The notes under the pieces are model-generated. The model saw nothing but the letters and a program-made list of their open reading frames with translations. It was not told where the DNA came from and did not search any database. From IMG/VR virus record IMGVR_UViG_3300043418_000072, positions 1 through 64,000 of that record: a DNA stretch of 64,000 nt; one strand, 5' to 3'. The DNA is from a virus. Below, in pieces: positions 1 to 7,277 of this stretch (the stretch's first letter is position 1; the number at the start of each line of letters is the position of its first letter). The translations under genes were made by a program, and so were the position numbers.

Positions 1-36
1 GATGATGTATTCAATCAACTGTTCGTATTTGTTCAT
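1..36 (-). CDS. 5' end of a minus-strand gene running off the window; possible prohead core protein
   Basis: An ATG on the minus strand at 36-34 opens a frame of twelve codons (MNKYEQLIEYII) that leaves the window. It is preceded by a good ribosome binding site, AAAGGAA, about 6 bases upstream. It follows the 80-residue gene on the same strand, in the place where T4-type phages carry prohead core and protease genes downstream of the portal. Too little protein is visible to identify it; a prohead-core role is inferred from position only. Confidence 0.5.
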   Translation of the reverse strand, partial: MNKYEQLIEYII

Positions 37-137
37 ATTAAAAATTCCTTTCAATAATATGGCTTGTAATGATATTTACTAATCTACGCAGATTACTGCT
101 TTAAATGGGGGTTTTTTGAATCGTTTTGTCGGAATAA

Positions 138-380
138 TTAAATTCCACCAGGCATAGCACCCATTCCAGCGTCAGCGGCCGGAGCTTTGTACTGCTTGGT
201 AACTTTCTTCAATTTGTCTTCGTGTTCGAATTTGCGTACATCGTTTGCCATTCTCAGCTTGTTTAGGTGAGCAAAGGTTAGCTTAGTTTTACGCATATCT
301 TTAAGATGCTGGATGCTGTTATCGTCCTCTTCAGAACGATAACCTGCTTGTCTGCCGTCAAATAATTCAGTTATAAACAT
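138..380 (-). CDS. Small head-associated protein, gp67-like candidate (80 aa)
   Basis: This 80-residue, strongly charged protein is encoded just downstream of the portal gene, the position held by prohead core protein gp67 (also about 80 residues) in T4. Residues 30-60 are rich in Lys, Arg and Glu and probably helical. The C terminus is Ala/Gly/Met rich. The N terminus, MFITELFDG, contains an ITE tripeptide that fits the (L/I)xE recognition rule of the T4 gp21 head protease, and it resembles the start of T4 Alt, which is cut after an ITE. Packaging in the head and processing are therefore plausible. A late-promoter-like box lies just upstream in the gap after the portal gene. The identification rests on size and synteny, not on a recognised domain. 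Confidence 0.55.
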   Translation of the reverse strand: MFITELFDGRQAGYRSEEDDNSIQHLKDMRKTKLTFAHLNKLRMANDVRKFEHEDKLKKVTKQYKAPAADAGMGAMPGGI

Positions 381-396
381 ATATAGTGTATTTACT

Positions 397-404
397 TATT
401 TATG
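397..404 (-). promoter_or_regulatory. T4-type late promoter box (CATAAATA)
   Basis: On the minus strand CATAAATA matches seven of eight bases of the T4 late consensus TATAAATA. It lies in the short gap between the portal stop and the start of the 80-residue gene, with the expected transcription start about 8-10 bases before that ATG. A second TAAATAC follows at once. The window encodes a gp55-type sigma factor that would read such sites. Confidence 0.5.
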
Positions 405-410
405 TTGAAT

Positions 411-2117
411 TTACGCTGCTGCGGGAGGACCGCCCGGGGCCATTGCACCACCAGCTGCTGGTGCTCCAGGTGCTGGACCTACTCCGGGTGCGCCGGGTGG
501 CCCTTCTTCAGGGGCAGGGGCAACAGACTCTAAGTCTCCTGCAATACCGCCTGGTGTAACGCCAACGCTACGTAAGTCTGCGCCAGGTGCTGGTGCTGCT
601 TCTACGTCGCCTTGTTCTTCGTTCCACTGTTGTTCGTTTTCATTCATCTCTTGTTCGCTTAGACCTAAGTAACGAGTCATCAACCAACGCTTAGAGAAGT
701 ATGGGAACGCTTCTAAGCTAGTAAACGTTGCAATTCGTGCTTGGTCGGCTTCCGCTTGACTGTAGCTTGCAAAGTTTTGTGGCTCTTCGAATACCAAATC
801 AAACAATGAACCGTCGATGTTAATGCCTCTCCAACGCATAAACATCTTAAACTCTTGGTCAAGTTTGTCTACTACCATTGACTGTAAACGCTTGCAATAC
901 TGGTTGAAGCGCCATTCTTGGATCATTGCTGTGCCGACTTTACCGTCATTGGCACTTTGAGTTCCATCATCTAAGCCTGTTGGCAAATAGCTAGACGGAA
1001 TACGCAACCCACGGAATAGCTTGTTAGTAAAGAAACGCAAGTCTGTAATTTCGCCTAAGTTCTGACCGCCGGGTAGTGTATCAACACTAGATCCGCGACC
1101 GTCTGCTGTTACAGGGAAGAAGTAATCTTCGTTTGTGCTCAATGGATTGTACGTAGCATCCATCATGTTGGCACCGCCACCTGTTTGTGTAGGGATTCGG
1201 CGCTGTGAAACTTCGTTTTTAATACGGTCAACGAATGCCATAGCCATATGTGTTGGCATATTACCTACGTCAATCTTAAAGATTCTACGCTCCGGAGCAC
1301 GTTGCACACGGTAGATAATAATGCTGTCTTCGAGCAACTCTTTTTGCTTAAACACCTTGAAAACGTTTTCTAATACGCTGTTACCAAACGGCCAATATAC
1401 GTCTAAGCCTTCTGTTAAACTGATGTGTACCACATGTTCTGCGTTGATAACTGCTTCGTTTTGTTGGTGCGCAAAGCGTCCACCACCGCTTGATGGGCTG
1501 TTAGGTTGCACATAGCTACCGCTCGGACCGCCTACTTGTGGGTGGTTAGTGAATGTGTCACTGGTGCTAACTGCTGTAACTGTTAAGTTCTGGAAATTAG
1601 GGTTTAAGTCTTTAACAATATACTGTTCAGGCTTTTTGCCTTCTGCTTCGTTAACAATAACTTTAGTAACCTTGCTCATTTCAGTCCAGAATAACTTAAA
1701 TGTTTCTGGATCGCGGATAAACACTTGATCGCCGTACTTGATAACATTACGGAAAATCTTAAAGATGCGTTTGTTGAATTCGTTTAGAGCGACCCATTGC
1801 TGTAGCTGCTCTTTAATGATGTTTACTTCGTTGTCAGTTGGCTTGTCTTTGAAATGGATACTAAACGCTGTGTTGTTTTCCATGTTCTTTTGTGTAGAGA
1901 ACTCAGCTAAAATGTCTAGTGCAGCGTTAACTTCACTGTCCATGTCCATTTGTTCATACTGATTGTAACGCTCAACACGGTTAGGGTGACCGATATATAC
2001 TTCTGGTAGTGTGCTTTGATAGTTACGATAGCCAGGATCAGCTAAACGACCATTGGCCATTGGGCTTACGTTTGACGGTAAGTTTGCGCTCTTGAAATAC
2101 TTTTTCCACCCGGCCAT
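411..2117 (-). CDS. 20: Portal vertex protein gp20
   Basis: The 568-residue protein is the T4-type portal, the dodecameric ring at the capsid vertex through which DNA is packaged and ejected. Diagnostic stretches include the N-terminal region with NRVERYNQYEQMD (about residues 45-60), the helical section with KIFRNVIKYGDQVFIRD (about 120-137) and the hallmark RAPERRIFKIDVGNMP (about 272-288). The length is close to the family's usual 520-570. The last 60 residues are low-complexity Pro/Ala/Gly, longer than in T4. The ATG is preceded by AAAGGAA, which lies inside the end of the upstream homing endonuclease gene; that gene's stop is one base before this start. The protein would sit with the head genes that continue beyond position 1. 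Confidence 0.97.
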   Translation of the reverse strand: MAGWKKYFKSANLPSNVSPMANGRLADPGYRNYQSTLPEVYIGHPNRVERYNQYEQMDMDSEVNAALDILAEFSTQKNMENNTAFSIHFKDKPTDNEVNIIKEQLQQWVALNEFNKRIFKIFRNVIKYGDQVFIRDPETFKLFWTEMSKVTKVIVNEAEGKKPEQYIVKDLNPNFQNLTVTAVSTSDTFTNHPQVGGPSGSYVQPNSPSSGGGRFAHQQNEAVINAEHVVHISLTEGLDVYWPFGNSVLENVFKVFKQKELLEDSIIIYRVQRAPERRIFKIDVGNMPTHMAMAFVDRIKNEVSQRRIPTQTGGGANMMDATYNPLSTNEDYFFPVTADGRGSSVDTLPGGQNLGEITDLRFFTNKLFRGLRIPSSYLPTGLDDGTQSANDGKVGTAMIQEWRFNQYCKRLQSMVVDKLDQEFKMFMRWRGINIDGSLFDLVFEEPQNFASYSQAEADQARIATFTSLEAFPYFSKRWLMTRYLGLSEQEMNENEQQWNEEQGDVEAAPAPGADLRSVGVTPGGIAGDLESVAPAPEEGPPGAPGVGPAPGAPAAGGAMAPGGPPAAA

Positions 2118-2118
2118 A

Positions 2119-2664
2119 TTAAATTTCCTTTGCCTTATTGTTTAAATAAGCAGCTCTTCTTGTATCAGACCAGGAAGTTCCGGTTATCCCTTTATTCCAA
2201 GGAATCGTTCCTTTTTTAGTTTCTGAAATTTTTTGTTTAGTTTCCATTGATTTCGTTAATCCAATGTTAGCTTTTCTAATTTTGTTTGCATGTTGGATTG
2301 ACTTAGGCTTACTATAATTTTTTATTGCTTCCGCAGATCTAACTTTTCCTAAATTAGATTCTGATATTTTTATCTTAGTCTCAGCACTATGATGCCATCC
2401 CGATGTACATGCCCACTGATTTAATTTTATATTGTCAAGAACGCCGCCATCTAATTTTCTACCATATTTTCTTATCAACTGCATTTCAATTTGAAGAGCA
2501 TCGGCCTCTGTTAAATCTGTACAAATCAATTCTCTACAGTGTAAGGCAGGGACCGTTACATGTTTATGGGGTGCGTGGATACGGTTCCCTTTACCTTTTC
2601 CGATATAATATGGAGTTCCGTCTTCAGTTAAGTACCGATATACGTAGAAAATAGCTTGTGTCAT
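2119..2664 (-). CDS. GIY-YIG homing endonuclease with NUMOD3 repeats
   Basis: The N-terminal 90 residues form a GIY-YIG nuclease domain: FYVYRY near residue 6 and YYIGKGKG near 19-26, with a conserved Glu in IEMQLIRKYG near 80. The C-terminal half carries three NUMOD3-like DNA-binding motifs, each a K-I-S/R-x-S/A-x-x-G-K helix (for example ETKIKISESNLGK and ETKQKISETKKG), ending in PWNKG. This is the usual build of phage freestanding homing endonucleases. It sits between the tape measure and portal genes with no spare sequence on the portal side, and its last codons contain the portal gene's ribosome binding site. Upstream of its own ATG I see no Shine-Dalgarno sequence, only GGTAAATAC directly before the start. 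It would spread into related phages that lack the insertion. Confidence 0.93.
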   Translation of the reverse strand: MTQAIFYVYRYLTEDGTPYYIGKGKGNRIHAPHKHVTVPALHCRELICTDLTEADALQIEMQLIRKYGRKLDGGVLDNIKLNQWACTSGWHHSAETKIKISESNLGKVRSAEAIKNYSKPKSIQHANKIRKANIGLTKSMETKQKISETKKGTIPWNKGITGTSWSDTRRAAYLNNKAKEI

Positions 2665-2681
2665 TGTGTATTTACCGTTGC

Positions 2682-5168
2682 TTAACTCATGTTACGCATA
2701 AGACGTTCCGTAATGTCCCTATTATCGCCCATAATTCTAATTAAGTCTTCTGTTCTAGACAGTTGCTCTTTAAACAGTGAGGCTAACTCACTAGACGAAT
2801 CCGATGTAGCTGACCTGTTTGCCCCAAACATCTTTAAGAGTTCGCTCATTCCAGCAGACCCTTCTTTGAGGCCACCGTCTTCTTTCATTGGTAGCACTAG
2901 TTCCTTGCCGTGCAGCATAGACGCATATCCAGTCATTGGGCCACTAGCAATACCACCGTTAGCATACGATCCAGTTGGGGTAGCAGCTTTGTCTGGTTTT
3001 GATCCAGTTAGTCCGCCCCAGTTTTGATATAGTCCATAGCCTGCGCCAAGAACGCCGCCAGCTAATGCACCCATTGGGCCAAACATGGCACCCATACTAG
3101 CACCAGATAGTGCTGCACTACCAACACCAAGTCCGGCGCCAAGTTTTTCGTGCCCTGATTCTTTAGCCATGTCGGCACCCTTATCAAGGGCTAGGCCGCC
3201 CACCATACCAGCAATAGATCCCTTGTTGCTTTTTAGGAAATCTCCTGCACCACTCTTAGCACTCTTAGCCATTTCTTTTGCGCCACCACTAATGCCACCA
3301 CTTGCTCCGCCTTTTGCAGCAAATAATGACAGCACTGGTACTATCGCAGTTAATGCTGACACAATACCTGCCATTGCTGTTAACAAAGGCGACTGTGTGC
3401 CTGCGTTAATTCCCAGTTTAGCAAGCTCTTTAACAGAACCTTCAATGTCTTTAATAGTTGTATCAATTGCTTTTGCAAACTGTGGCAAGTTCTGTGCTGC
3501 AATCTTTTCCATTTCGACTGCAAAACGCTGCTGAGTTTCTTGTAGTCCAACTTCTTCTCGCTTGCCGCCCTTGCCTTCGTTCATTTGTTCAAGGATCTTC
3601 TTACGCTCTTCTTCAGTTGCCGCAGTTTGCAACTTACGTGTCAGCTGATCAGTTTTCATTTGATCACGGGCTGCGGCTGCTGCATCAGCATTACCTGCGT
3701 TACCAGCTTGTGCCAATGCTTTGTTAGCCATTGCACCTTTGTGGATTTCGTCTGAGTTCTCACCTTGCACCTTAAGGGTGTTATCTAAGTTTAGTCTACC
3801 TTCTGCTGCCAGGTTAGCAAACTCTTGGTTAGACTTGGCCAGTCCGCTGTTAGTTGCTTCTGCAATAGCAACATCTTTGCTAATAACAGTGCCGTAGATC
3901 ATACGCTCACGCAGGGCTTTGCGCTGAACTTCGCTCATACCCTTCATACTCTCAGTGATGTTGATACGTTCTTGCTCTGTCATTCCATCTAATTGCTGCT
4001 GGAATGCCAAGTTATCATTTTCTTGTCTAATCTGCTCTTGCTTGGCTTTCATATCTTCGCCAGTTAAGTCAGACAATAGCTTTAAATTCTTTGCGTATGT
4101 TTCTGTACGTGCAGCAATTTCTTCATTGCTTGCATTTAGCTTCCCGCTCGGTCCGGCCATCTGAGCCATAACTTGAGCATAAGCTCCTGCTTGCTCTTCC
4201 ATGCCCATGCCTAGAGCCATCATGCCTTTGCGGGCACTTGCTCCACCAGCTTCCATTGCTTTAGCTAGTTTCTTACTGCCTTCACCTACGCCCATTCCCA
4301 ACTGGGACAGTGCATCTTTGTTCTCTCCAACTGCCTTAGAAAACTGTTCTAGTGTTAGTCCTGCAGAGTTAGCAGTTCTAATCATTTCTTTCATGCCGCC
4401 GGCAAACATCGCACCACTGGCACTCATTGTTTGGAAGCCGCCGATTAGCTTTTGAGTCTGTGACAGCATAAAGCCAATACCAGCTTTAGCTAATTCACTT
4501 ACAGTATTACTTAGGAATCCTAGTGCGGCGCCAGCAACTGACGCAGCTATACCAAACTTACCCATTTTGCCACCAGCACCTGCTGTGGCTGCACCAAAAT
4601 CCCCAAGAGCCTTTGCACCAACTTGTGTTGCTGAGTTAGCAGTGTCAATATTGGCTTTCATAAACTCAGATGCCACAGACAGTGCATCACCACCACTTAG
4701 AGCTGCTGTTGCAGATCTAGTAAACGAGCTTGCAACCCCTTTAAGCACAGTGCCTGCCAGTGTACCCATTGAGTTCTTGAAGATTTCGCTGGATTTGTTT
4801 CTAGCATTGGCTTCTTCGAGTATTGCTTTCTCAGCAATTAGTGCAGCTTTCTTCTCTTTGTCCGCGGTATTGTTTACTTCTTTGCGTAAGCTAGCCAGTG
4901 ATTCTTCAAGATCATCAGCTGACATTCCTCCGCTTTTAAACTTTTCCTTAAGGCCCTTTAAGCTAGCGTCAATTTGATCATACGATCGCTTGAACATCTT
5001 ATTGGCTGATTCCATGTTCTTAGCAAAATCCAGCGCAGTCTTCTTAGCGTCGGCTTCACTTTTGCCCTTACCAAGCTCTGTTGCGATATTTTTCTCAATG
5101 GTGTGCCGATATACTTCGCTTATCTTCTTAAACTTTTCTAACTCTTCGTCCAGATTTACATCAGCCAT
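2682..5168 (-). CDS. Tail tape measure protein (gp29-like)
   Basis: An 828-residue Ala/Lys/Glu/Met-rich, largely helical protein that would set tail length and sit inside the tail tube. Long coiled-coil stretches occupy residues 1-130 and about 350-560. Hydrophobic Gly/Ala-rich segments near 205-240, 600-625 and 685-720 resemble the membrane-insertion parts of tape measures. Near residue 740 is the typical C-terminal tape-measure signature, an ANGGIASGP...MLHGKELVLPM stretch. T4 gp29 is about 590 residues, so this would imply a somewhat longer tail if the length rule holds. It is transcribed leftward from the divergent late promoter pair and is followed by the homing endonuclease and portal genes. 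The assignment as tape measure is good; equivalence to gp29 is inferred. Confidence 0.8.
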   Translation of the reverse strand: MADVNLDEELEKFKKISEVYRHTIEKNIATELGKGKSEADAKKTALDFAKNMESANKMFKRSYDQIDASLKGLKEKFKSGGMSADDLEESLASLRKEVNNTADKEKKAALIAEKAILEEANARNKSSEIFKNSMGTLAGTVLKGVASSFTRSATAALSGGDALSVASEFMKANIDTANSATQVGAKALGDFGAATAGAGGKMGKFGIAASVAGAALGFLSNTVSELAKAGIGFMLSQTQKLIGGFQTMSASGAMFAGGMKEMIRTANSAGLTLEQFSKAVGENKDALSQLGMGVGEGSKKLAKAMEAGGASARKGMMALGMGMEEQAGAYAQVMAQMAGPSGKLNASNEEIAARTETYAKNLKLLSDLTGEDMKAKQEQIRQENDNLAFQQQLDGMTEQERINITESMKGMSEVQRKALRERMIYGTVISKDVAIAEATNSGLAKSNQEFANLAAEGRLNLDNTLKVQGENSDEIHKGAMANKALAQAGNAGNADAAAAARDQMKTDQLTRKLQTAATEEERKKILEQMNEGKGGKREEVGLQETQQRFAVEMEKIAAQNLPQFAKAIDTTIKDIEGSVKELAKLGINAGTQSPLLTAMAGIVSALTAIVPVLSLFAAKGGASGGISGGAKEMAKSAKSGAGDFLKSNKGSIAGMVGGLALDKGADMAKESGHEKLGAGLGVGSAALSGASMGAMFGPMGALAGGVLGAGYGLYQNWGGLTGSKPDKAATPTGSYANGGIASGPMTGYASMLHGKELVLPMKEDGGLKEGSAGMSELLKMFGANRSATSDSSSELASLFKEQLSRTEDLIRIMGDNRDITERLMRNMS

Positions 5169-5178
5169 GGTTTTTACC

Positions 5179-5186
5179 TATAAATA
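5179..5186 (+). promoter_or_regulatory. T4-type late promoter (TATAAATA) for gene 26
   Basis: A perfect T4 late consensus octamer, TATAAATA, on the plus strand, 34 bases before the gene 26 start codon. Transcription would begin near 5192 and leave a short leader carrying AGGAA as ribosome binding site at 5211-5215. Confidence 0.8.
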
Positions 5187-5203
5187 TACATTAGTATCAA
5201 TTA

Positions 5204-5211
5204 TATTTATA
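5204..5211 (-). promoter_or_regulatory. T4-type late promoter (TATAAATA) for the tape measure gene
   Basis: Read on the minus strand, 5211-5204 is a second perfect TATAAATA. It faces the plus-strand copy at 5179-5186 across 17 bases, so the two predicted start sites (near 5198 and 5192) cross each other. It would drive the leftward tape measure, endonuclease and portal transcript. Confidence 0.78.
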
Positions 5212-5220
5212 GGAAATAAA

Positions 5221-6069
5221 ATGCCAAATTCAAGCATCAACCCACTATCTCGTCACTTTCGCCAACCTGCAATGTACATTAAGTTAACCAGCGGTGGCAA
5301 GTACTGGGCAGACGGTGCGCTAGAGCTTCCGGGTACAGGAGAACTTCCAGTGTTACCAATGACAACTAAAGATGAAATCATCTTACGCACTCCAGACGCA
5401 CTAGTTAACGGAACTAGCGTAGTGCAAGTGATTGAAAGCTGCTGCCCGAACATTAAAGATGCATGGGCTATGCCAAGCATTGACGTTGATTCTACGCTAA
5501 TTGCAATTCGCATCGCTAGCTACGGGCAACACATGCCTATTAGCAGCAAGTGCCCTGCATGTGAAGAAGAAAACGACTATGATATCGATCTAGCAGAGTC
5601 GTTGTCTAAGGTAAAAATTCCAGACTACGTTACCCCAATTGCAGCAGACGAAACGCTGACTATTCAGTTAAAGCCCATGCCTTACTCGCAAGTAAGCAAA
5701 TCAGGCGGTGTTAAACTAGAAGAAGAGAAATTAATCCAGGCCCTTGCTAATCCAGACCTAGATGAAGAATTGCGTATTGCAGAGTACGATAAGCATGTTA
5801 AGAAAATGATTAGTCTTAACTTAGACAACATTGTGGCATGTACTAAAAGCATCACTGCTGACGGGATTGTGGTTACAAACCCTGCACACATTAGAGAATA
5901 CTACGCAAACGCAGAAGCTGGTGTAATGCGTAAAATCAACACACGTATGGAAAGCATCGCAGCTGAAGCTGGTATCAAGCCACATGACGCTACCTGCAAT
6001 GAGTGTGGCCATCAATTCAAACTAGCTGTGGAGTTTGATTACTCTAATTTTTTCGCCAAAGGCTTTTGA
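5221..6069 (+). CDS. 26: Baseplate hub assembly protein gp26
   Basis: The 282-residue product belongs to the T4 gp26 baseplate hub/assembly chaperone family as seen in marine T4-like phages. Evidence includes the N-terminal stretch YIKLTSGGKYW, the central TPDALVNGTSVVQVIESC and an IASYGQHM stretch. Two CxxC pairs, near residues 111/114 (CPAC) and 259/262 (CNEC), probably form a zinc site. The frame is open further upstream, but that part is antisense to the tape measure. The ATG at 5221 is chosen because AGGAA lies 6-10 bases before it, the late promoter is upstream, and MPNSSINPLSRHFRQP is the family-like start. The stop overlaps the next gene (TTGA). Confidence 0.88.
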   Translation: MPNSSINPLSRHFRQPAMYIKLTSGGKYWADGALELPGTGELPVLPMTTKDEIILRTPDALVNGTSVVQVIESCCPNIKDAWAMPSIDVDSTLIAIRIASYGQHMPISSKCPACEEENDYDIDLAESLSKVKIPDYVTPIAADETLTIQLKPMPYSQVSKSGGVKLEEEKLIQALANPDLDEELRIAEYDKHVKKMISLNLDNIVACTKSITADGIVVTNPAHIREYYANAEAGVMRKINTRMESIAAEAGIKPHDATCNECGHQFKLAVEFDYSNFFAKGF

Positions 6070-6284
6070 TTCTCAACGCAGAAGACAGCATGGCCCTCAT
6101 TGAGGGTTATGAAAAAGAAACAAAAGCCATGAAAGAGGAAGTGCTGCGTATATGTTGGTATATGCGCGGCGGTATAAGTTACAACGATGCCATGCTGTTA
6201 AGCCAGCAGGAAAGAGAACTTATAGATAAAATCGTTAACGATAACATGGAAACAACAAAGAAATCAGGACTTCCGTTCTTCTAA
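6066..6284 (+). CDS. Small baseplate hub assembly protein, gp51-like candidate
   Basis: A 72-residue acidic helical protein with the core CWYMRGGISYNDAMLLS followed by an E-R-E-L-I-x-K-I helix. Short proteins with a CWYMRGG-type core follow gp26 in many marine T4-like phages and are usually equated with the baseplate hub assembly catalyst gp51; I recall this rather than being able to test it. Translation may start at a TTG at 6066 that overlaps the gp26 stop, with AAAGG just upstream, or at the ATG at 6090, which would give 64 residues. The overlap suggests translational coupling to gp26. The transcript then enters a long non-coding stretch. Confidence 0.6.
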   Translation: MILNAEDSMALIEGYEKETKAMKEEVLRICWYMRGGISYNDAMLLSQQERELIDKIVNDNMETTKKSGLPFF

Positions 6285-6815
6285 GTCTCAGTTATTCATT
6301 TATTAAAGTCTAAGGGTTTAAAGATGTCTACGACATCTGTTGTTTCGCTTATCAGCTCACAACATAGGTTAAAGTTTTAATTTGTTAGCTTACATACAGA
6401 GCGAAGCGATTTAATACTTCATCTAGATTAATTGGTCACACTTTGCCCGAGCAGGGCAAAAAATGATTGAACTTCATCTGAGTAGCACAGTCACTTAGCG
6501 TTACAACAATTACAGAGGCGGTCGTCCGGTACCTCGAGTTGCGTCTTTATACGACGGCAGTTTATATACATACGCTAACACATATATAAACGTTAGGGTT
6601 TTTCTCCCTTCTTTTAGCCTTGATTAAATTCTTTTCAAACAGCAAAACCGGTTTTATGAAGGCATATCCGATCGTCGTCCTGTTAAGGATAGTTGCTGAG
6701 TGCTCCATACAGCGTGGAGTCTTCCGTCCCTGTGACCCGAGGTCCAGTTTTCCTAGGCGCCCGACTTTTAGCTGGCGCTTGCCTTATACTGTGTATCCTG
6801 CTTAGACTTTGTGTC
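6285..6815. other. 530-base gene-free region with strong hairpins; candidate structured RNA
   Basis: No convincing gene is present in any frame between the plus-strand gp51-like gene and the minus-strand GIY-YIG gene. Inverted repeats seen directly: 6322-6328 with 6332-6338 (AGATGTC/GACATCT); 6442-6448 with 6454-6460 (TTTGCCC/GGGCAAA); 6495-6501 with 6572-6578 (TTAGCGT/ACGCTAA), which encloses a smaller CGTC/GACG hairpin at 6542-6556; 6665-6669 with 6687-6691; 6703-6707 with 6715-6719 (CTCCA/TGGAG); and 6754-6761 with 6774-6781, including GCGCC/GGCGC. The first may act as a weak terminator for the gp26 transcript. The rest look more GC-rich and structured than ordinary spacer. I could not match it to a known RNA family, and strand is uncertain. 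Confidence 0.45.
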
Positions 6816-7244
6816 TTAAATTTTGTTTATGATGTGGGAGCCATGGACACGAACAGAAATCTGTCCGTTATAATAATCTGTTGTTTCTAATACTTTACGT
6901 TCGAATTGCTCTCTAGCTTCAATGTAACTACATTCAGCCTTTGATTTGCAAATGTGAAGTATCTCTCTGGAAAAGTTTTCGGTGCCTAATTTTGTAATGT
7001 CTGAGGTTAACTCTGTGCTTGAACCATAATATTCTCTCCAATCGCTATCGATCTTTGAGCGGATTTTCTTTTTCTTTTTCGTGCCATTCTTTAATTTCAC
7101 TGTTTTTACAGTTGTCTTAGAGAACTTGGCTAGTTTTTTGCCTATGTACTTTCGGCCAGATAGATTATTTGTAATTAAGTAAACAAACCCAACACAGTCT
7201 TCGGGTAATTCTTCGACGGGTGCGCCTTGATATATCCAGGTCAT
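6816..7244 (-). CDS. GIY-YIG family nuclease (142 aa)
   Basis: Residues 18-60 carry a variant GIY-YIG motif: GFVYLITN near 19-26 and GRKYIGKK near 30-37, followed by a Lys-rich insertion. DSDWREYYGSS and FSREIL then follow, with a probable catalytic Glu in YIEAREQFE near residue 110. Small stand-alone nucleases of this build, with a K-rich loop and a WxxYYGSS motif, are widespread in cyanophages and other marine T4-like phages and are annotated as Seg-like endonucleases. It lacks the NUMOD3 tail of the larger GIY-YIG protein in this window. It lies 33 bases after a radical SAM gene and borders the gene-free structured region. Whether it is a homing enzyme or a resident DNA-processing nuclease cannot be decided here. 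Confidence 0.8.
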   Translation of the reverse strand: MTWIYQGAPVEELPEDCVGFVYLITNNLSGRKYIGKKLAKFSKTTVKTVKLKNGTKKKKKIRSKIDSDWREYYGSSTELTSDITKLGTENFSREILHICKSKAECSYIEAREQFERKVLETTDYYNGQISVRVHGSHIINKI

Positions 7245-7277
7245 GTTAGATTAGTTTTAGTGCCATGTGTTCTATAG

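Noticed and set aside
4990-5220. Open frame extending gp26 upstream by 77 codons
   Set aside because: It is antisense to the tape measure gene and crosses the divergent promoters; the ATG at 5221 has a good ribosome site and a family-like N terminus.
6442-6460. TTTGCCC/GGGCAAA hairpin as a transcription terminator
   Set aside because: On the plus strand it is followed by A residues and on the minus strand by AGTGTG; there is no U run in either direction.
6285-6815. Group I intron or tRNA in the gene-free region
   Set aside because: I found no recognisable P/Q/R/S core sequences, no T-arm GGTTCRA and no interrupted host gene on its flanks.
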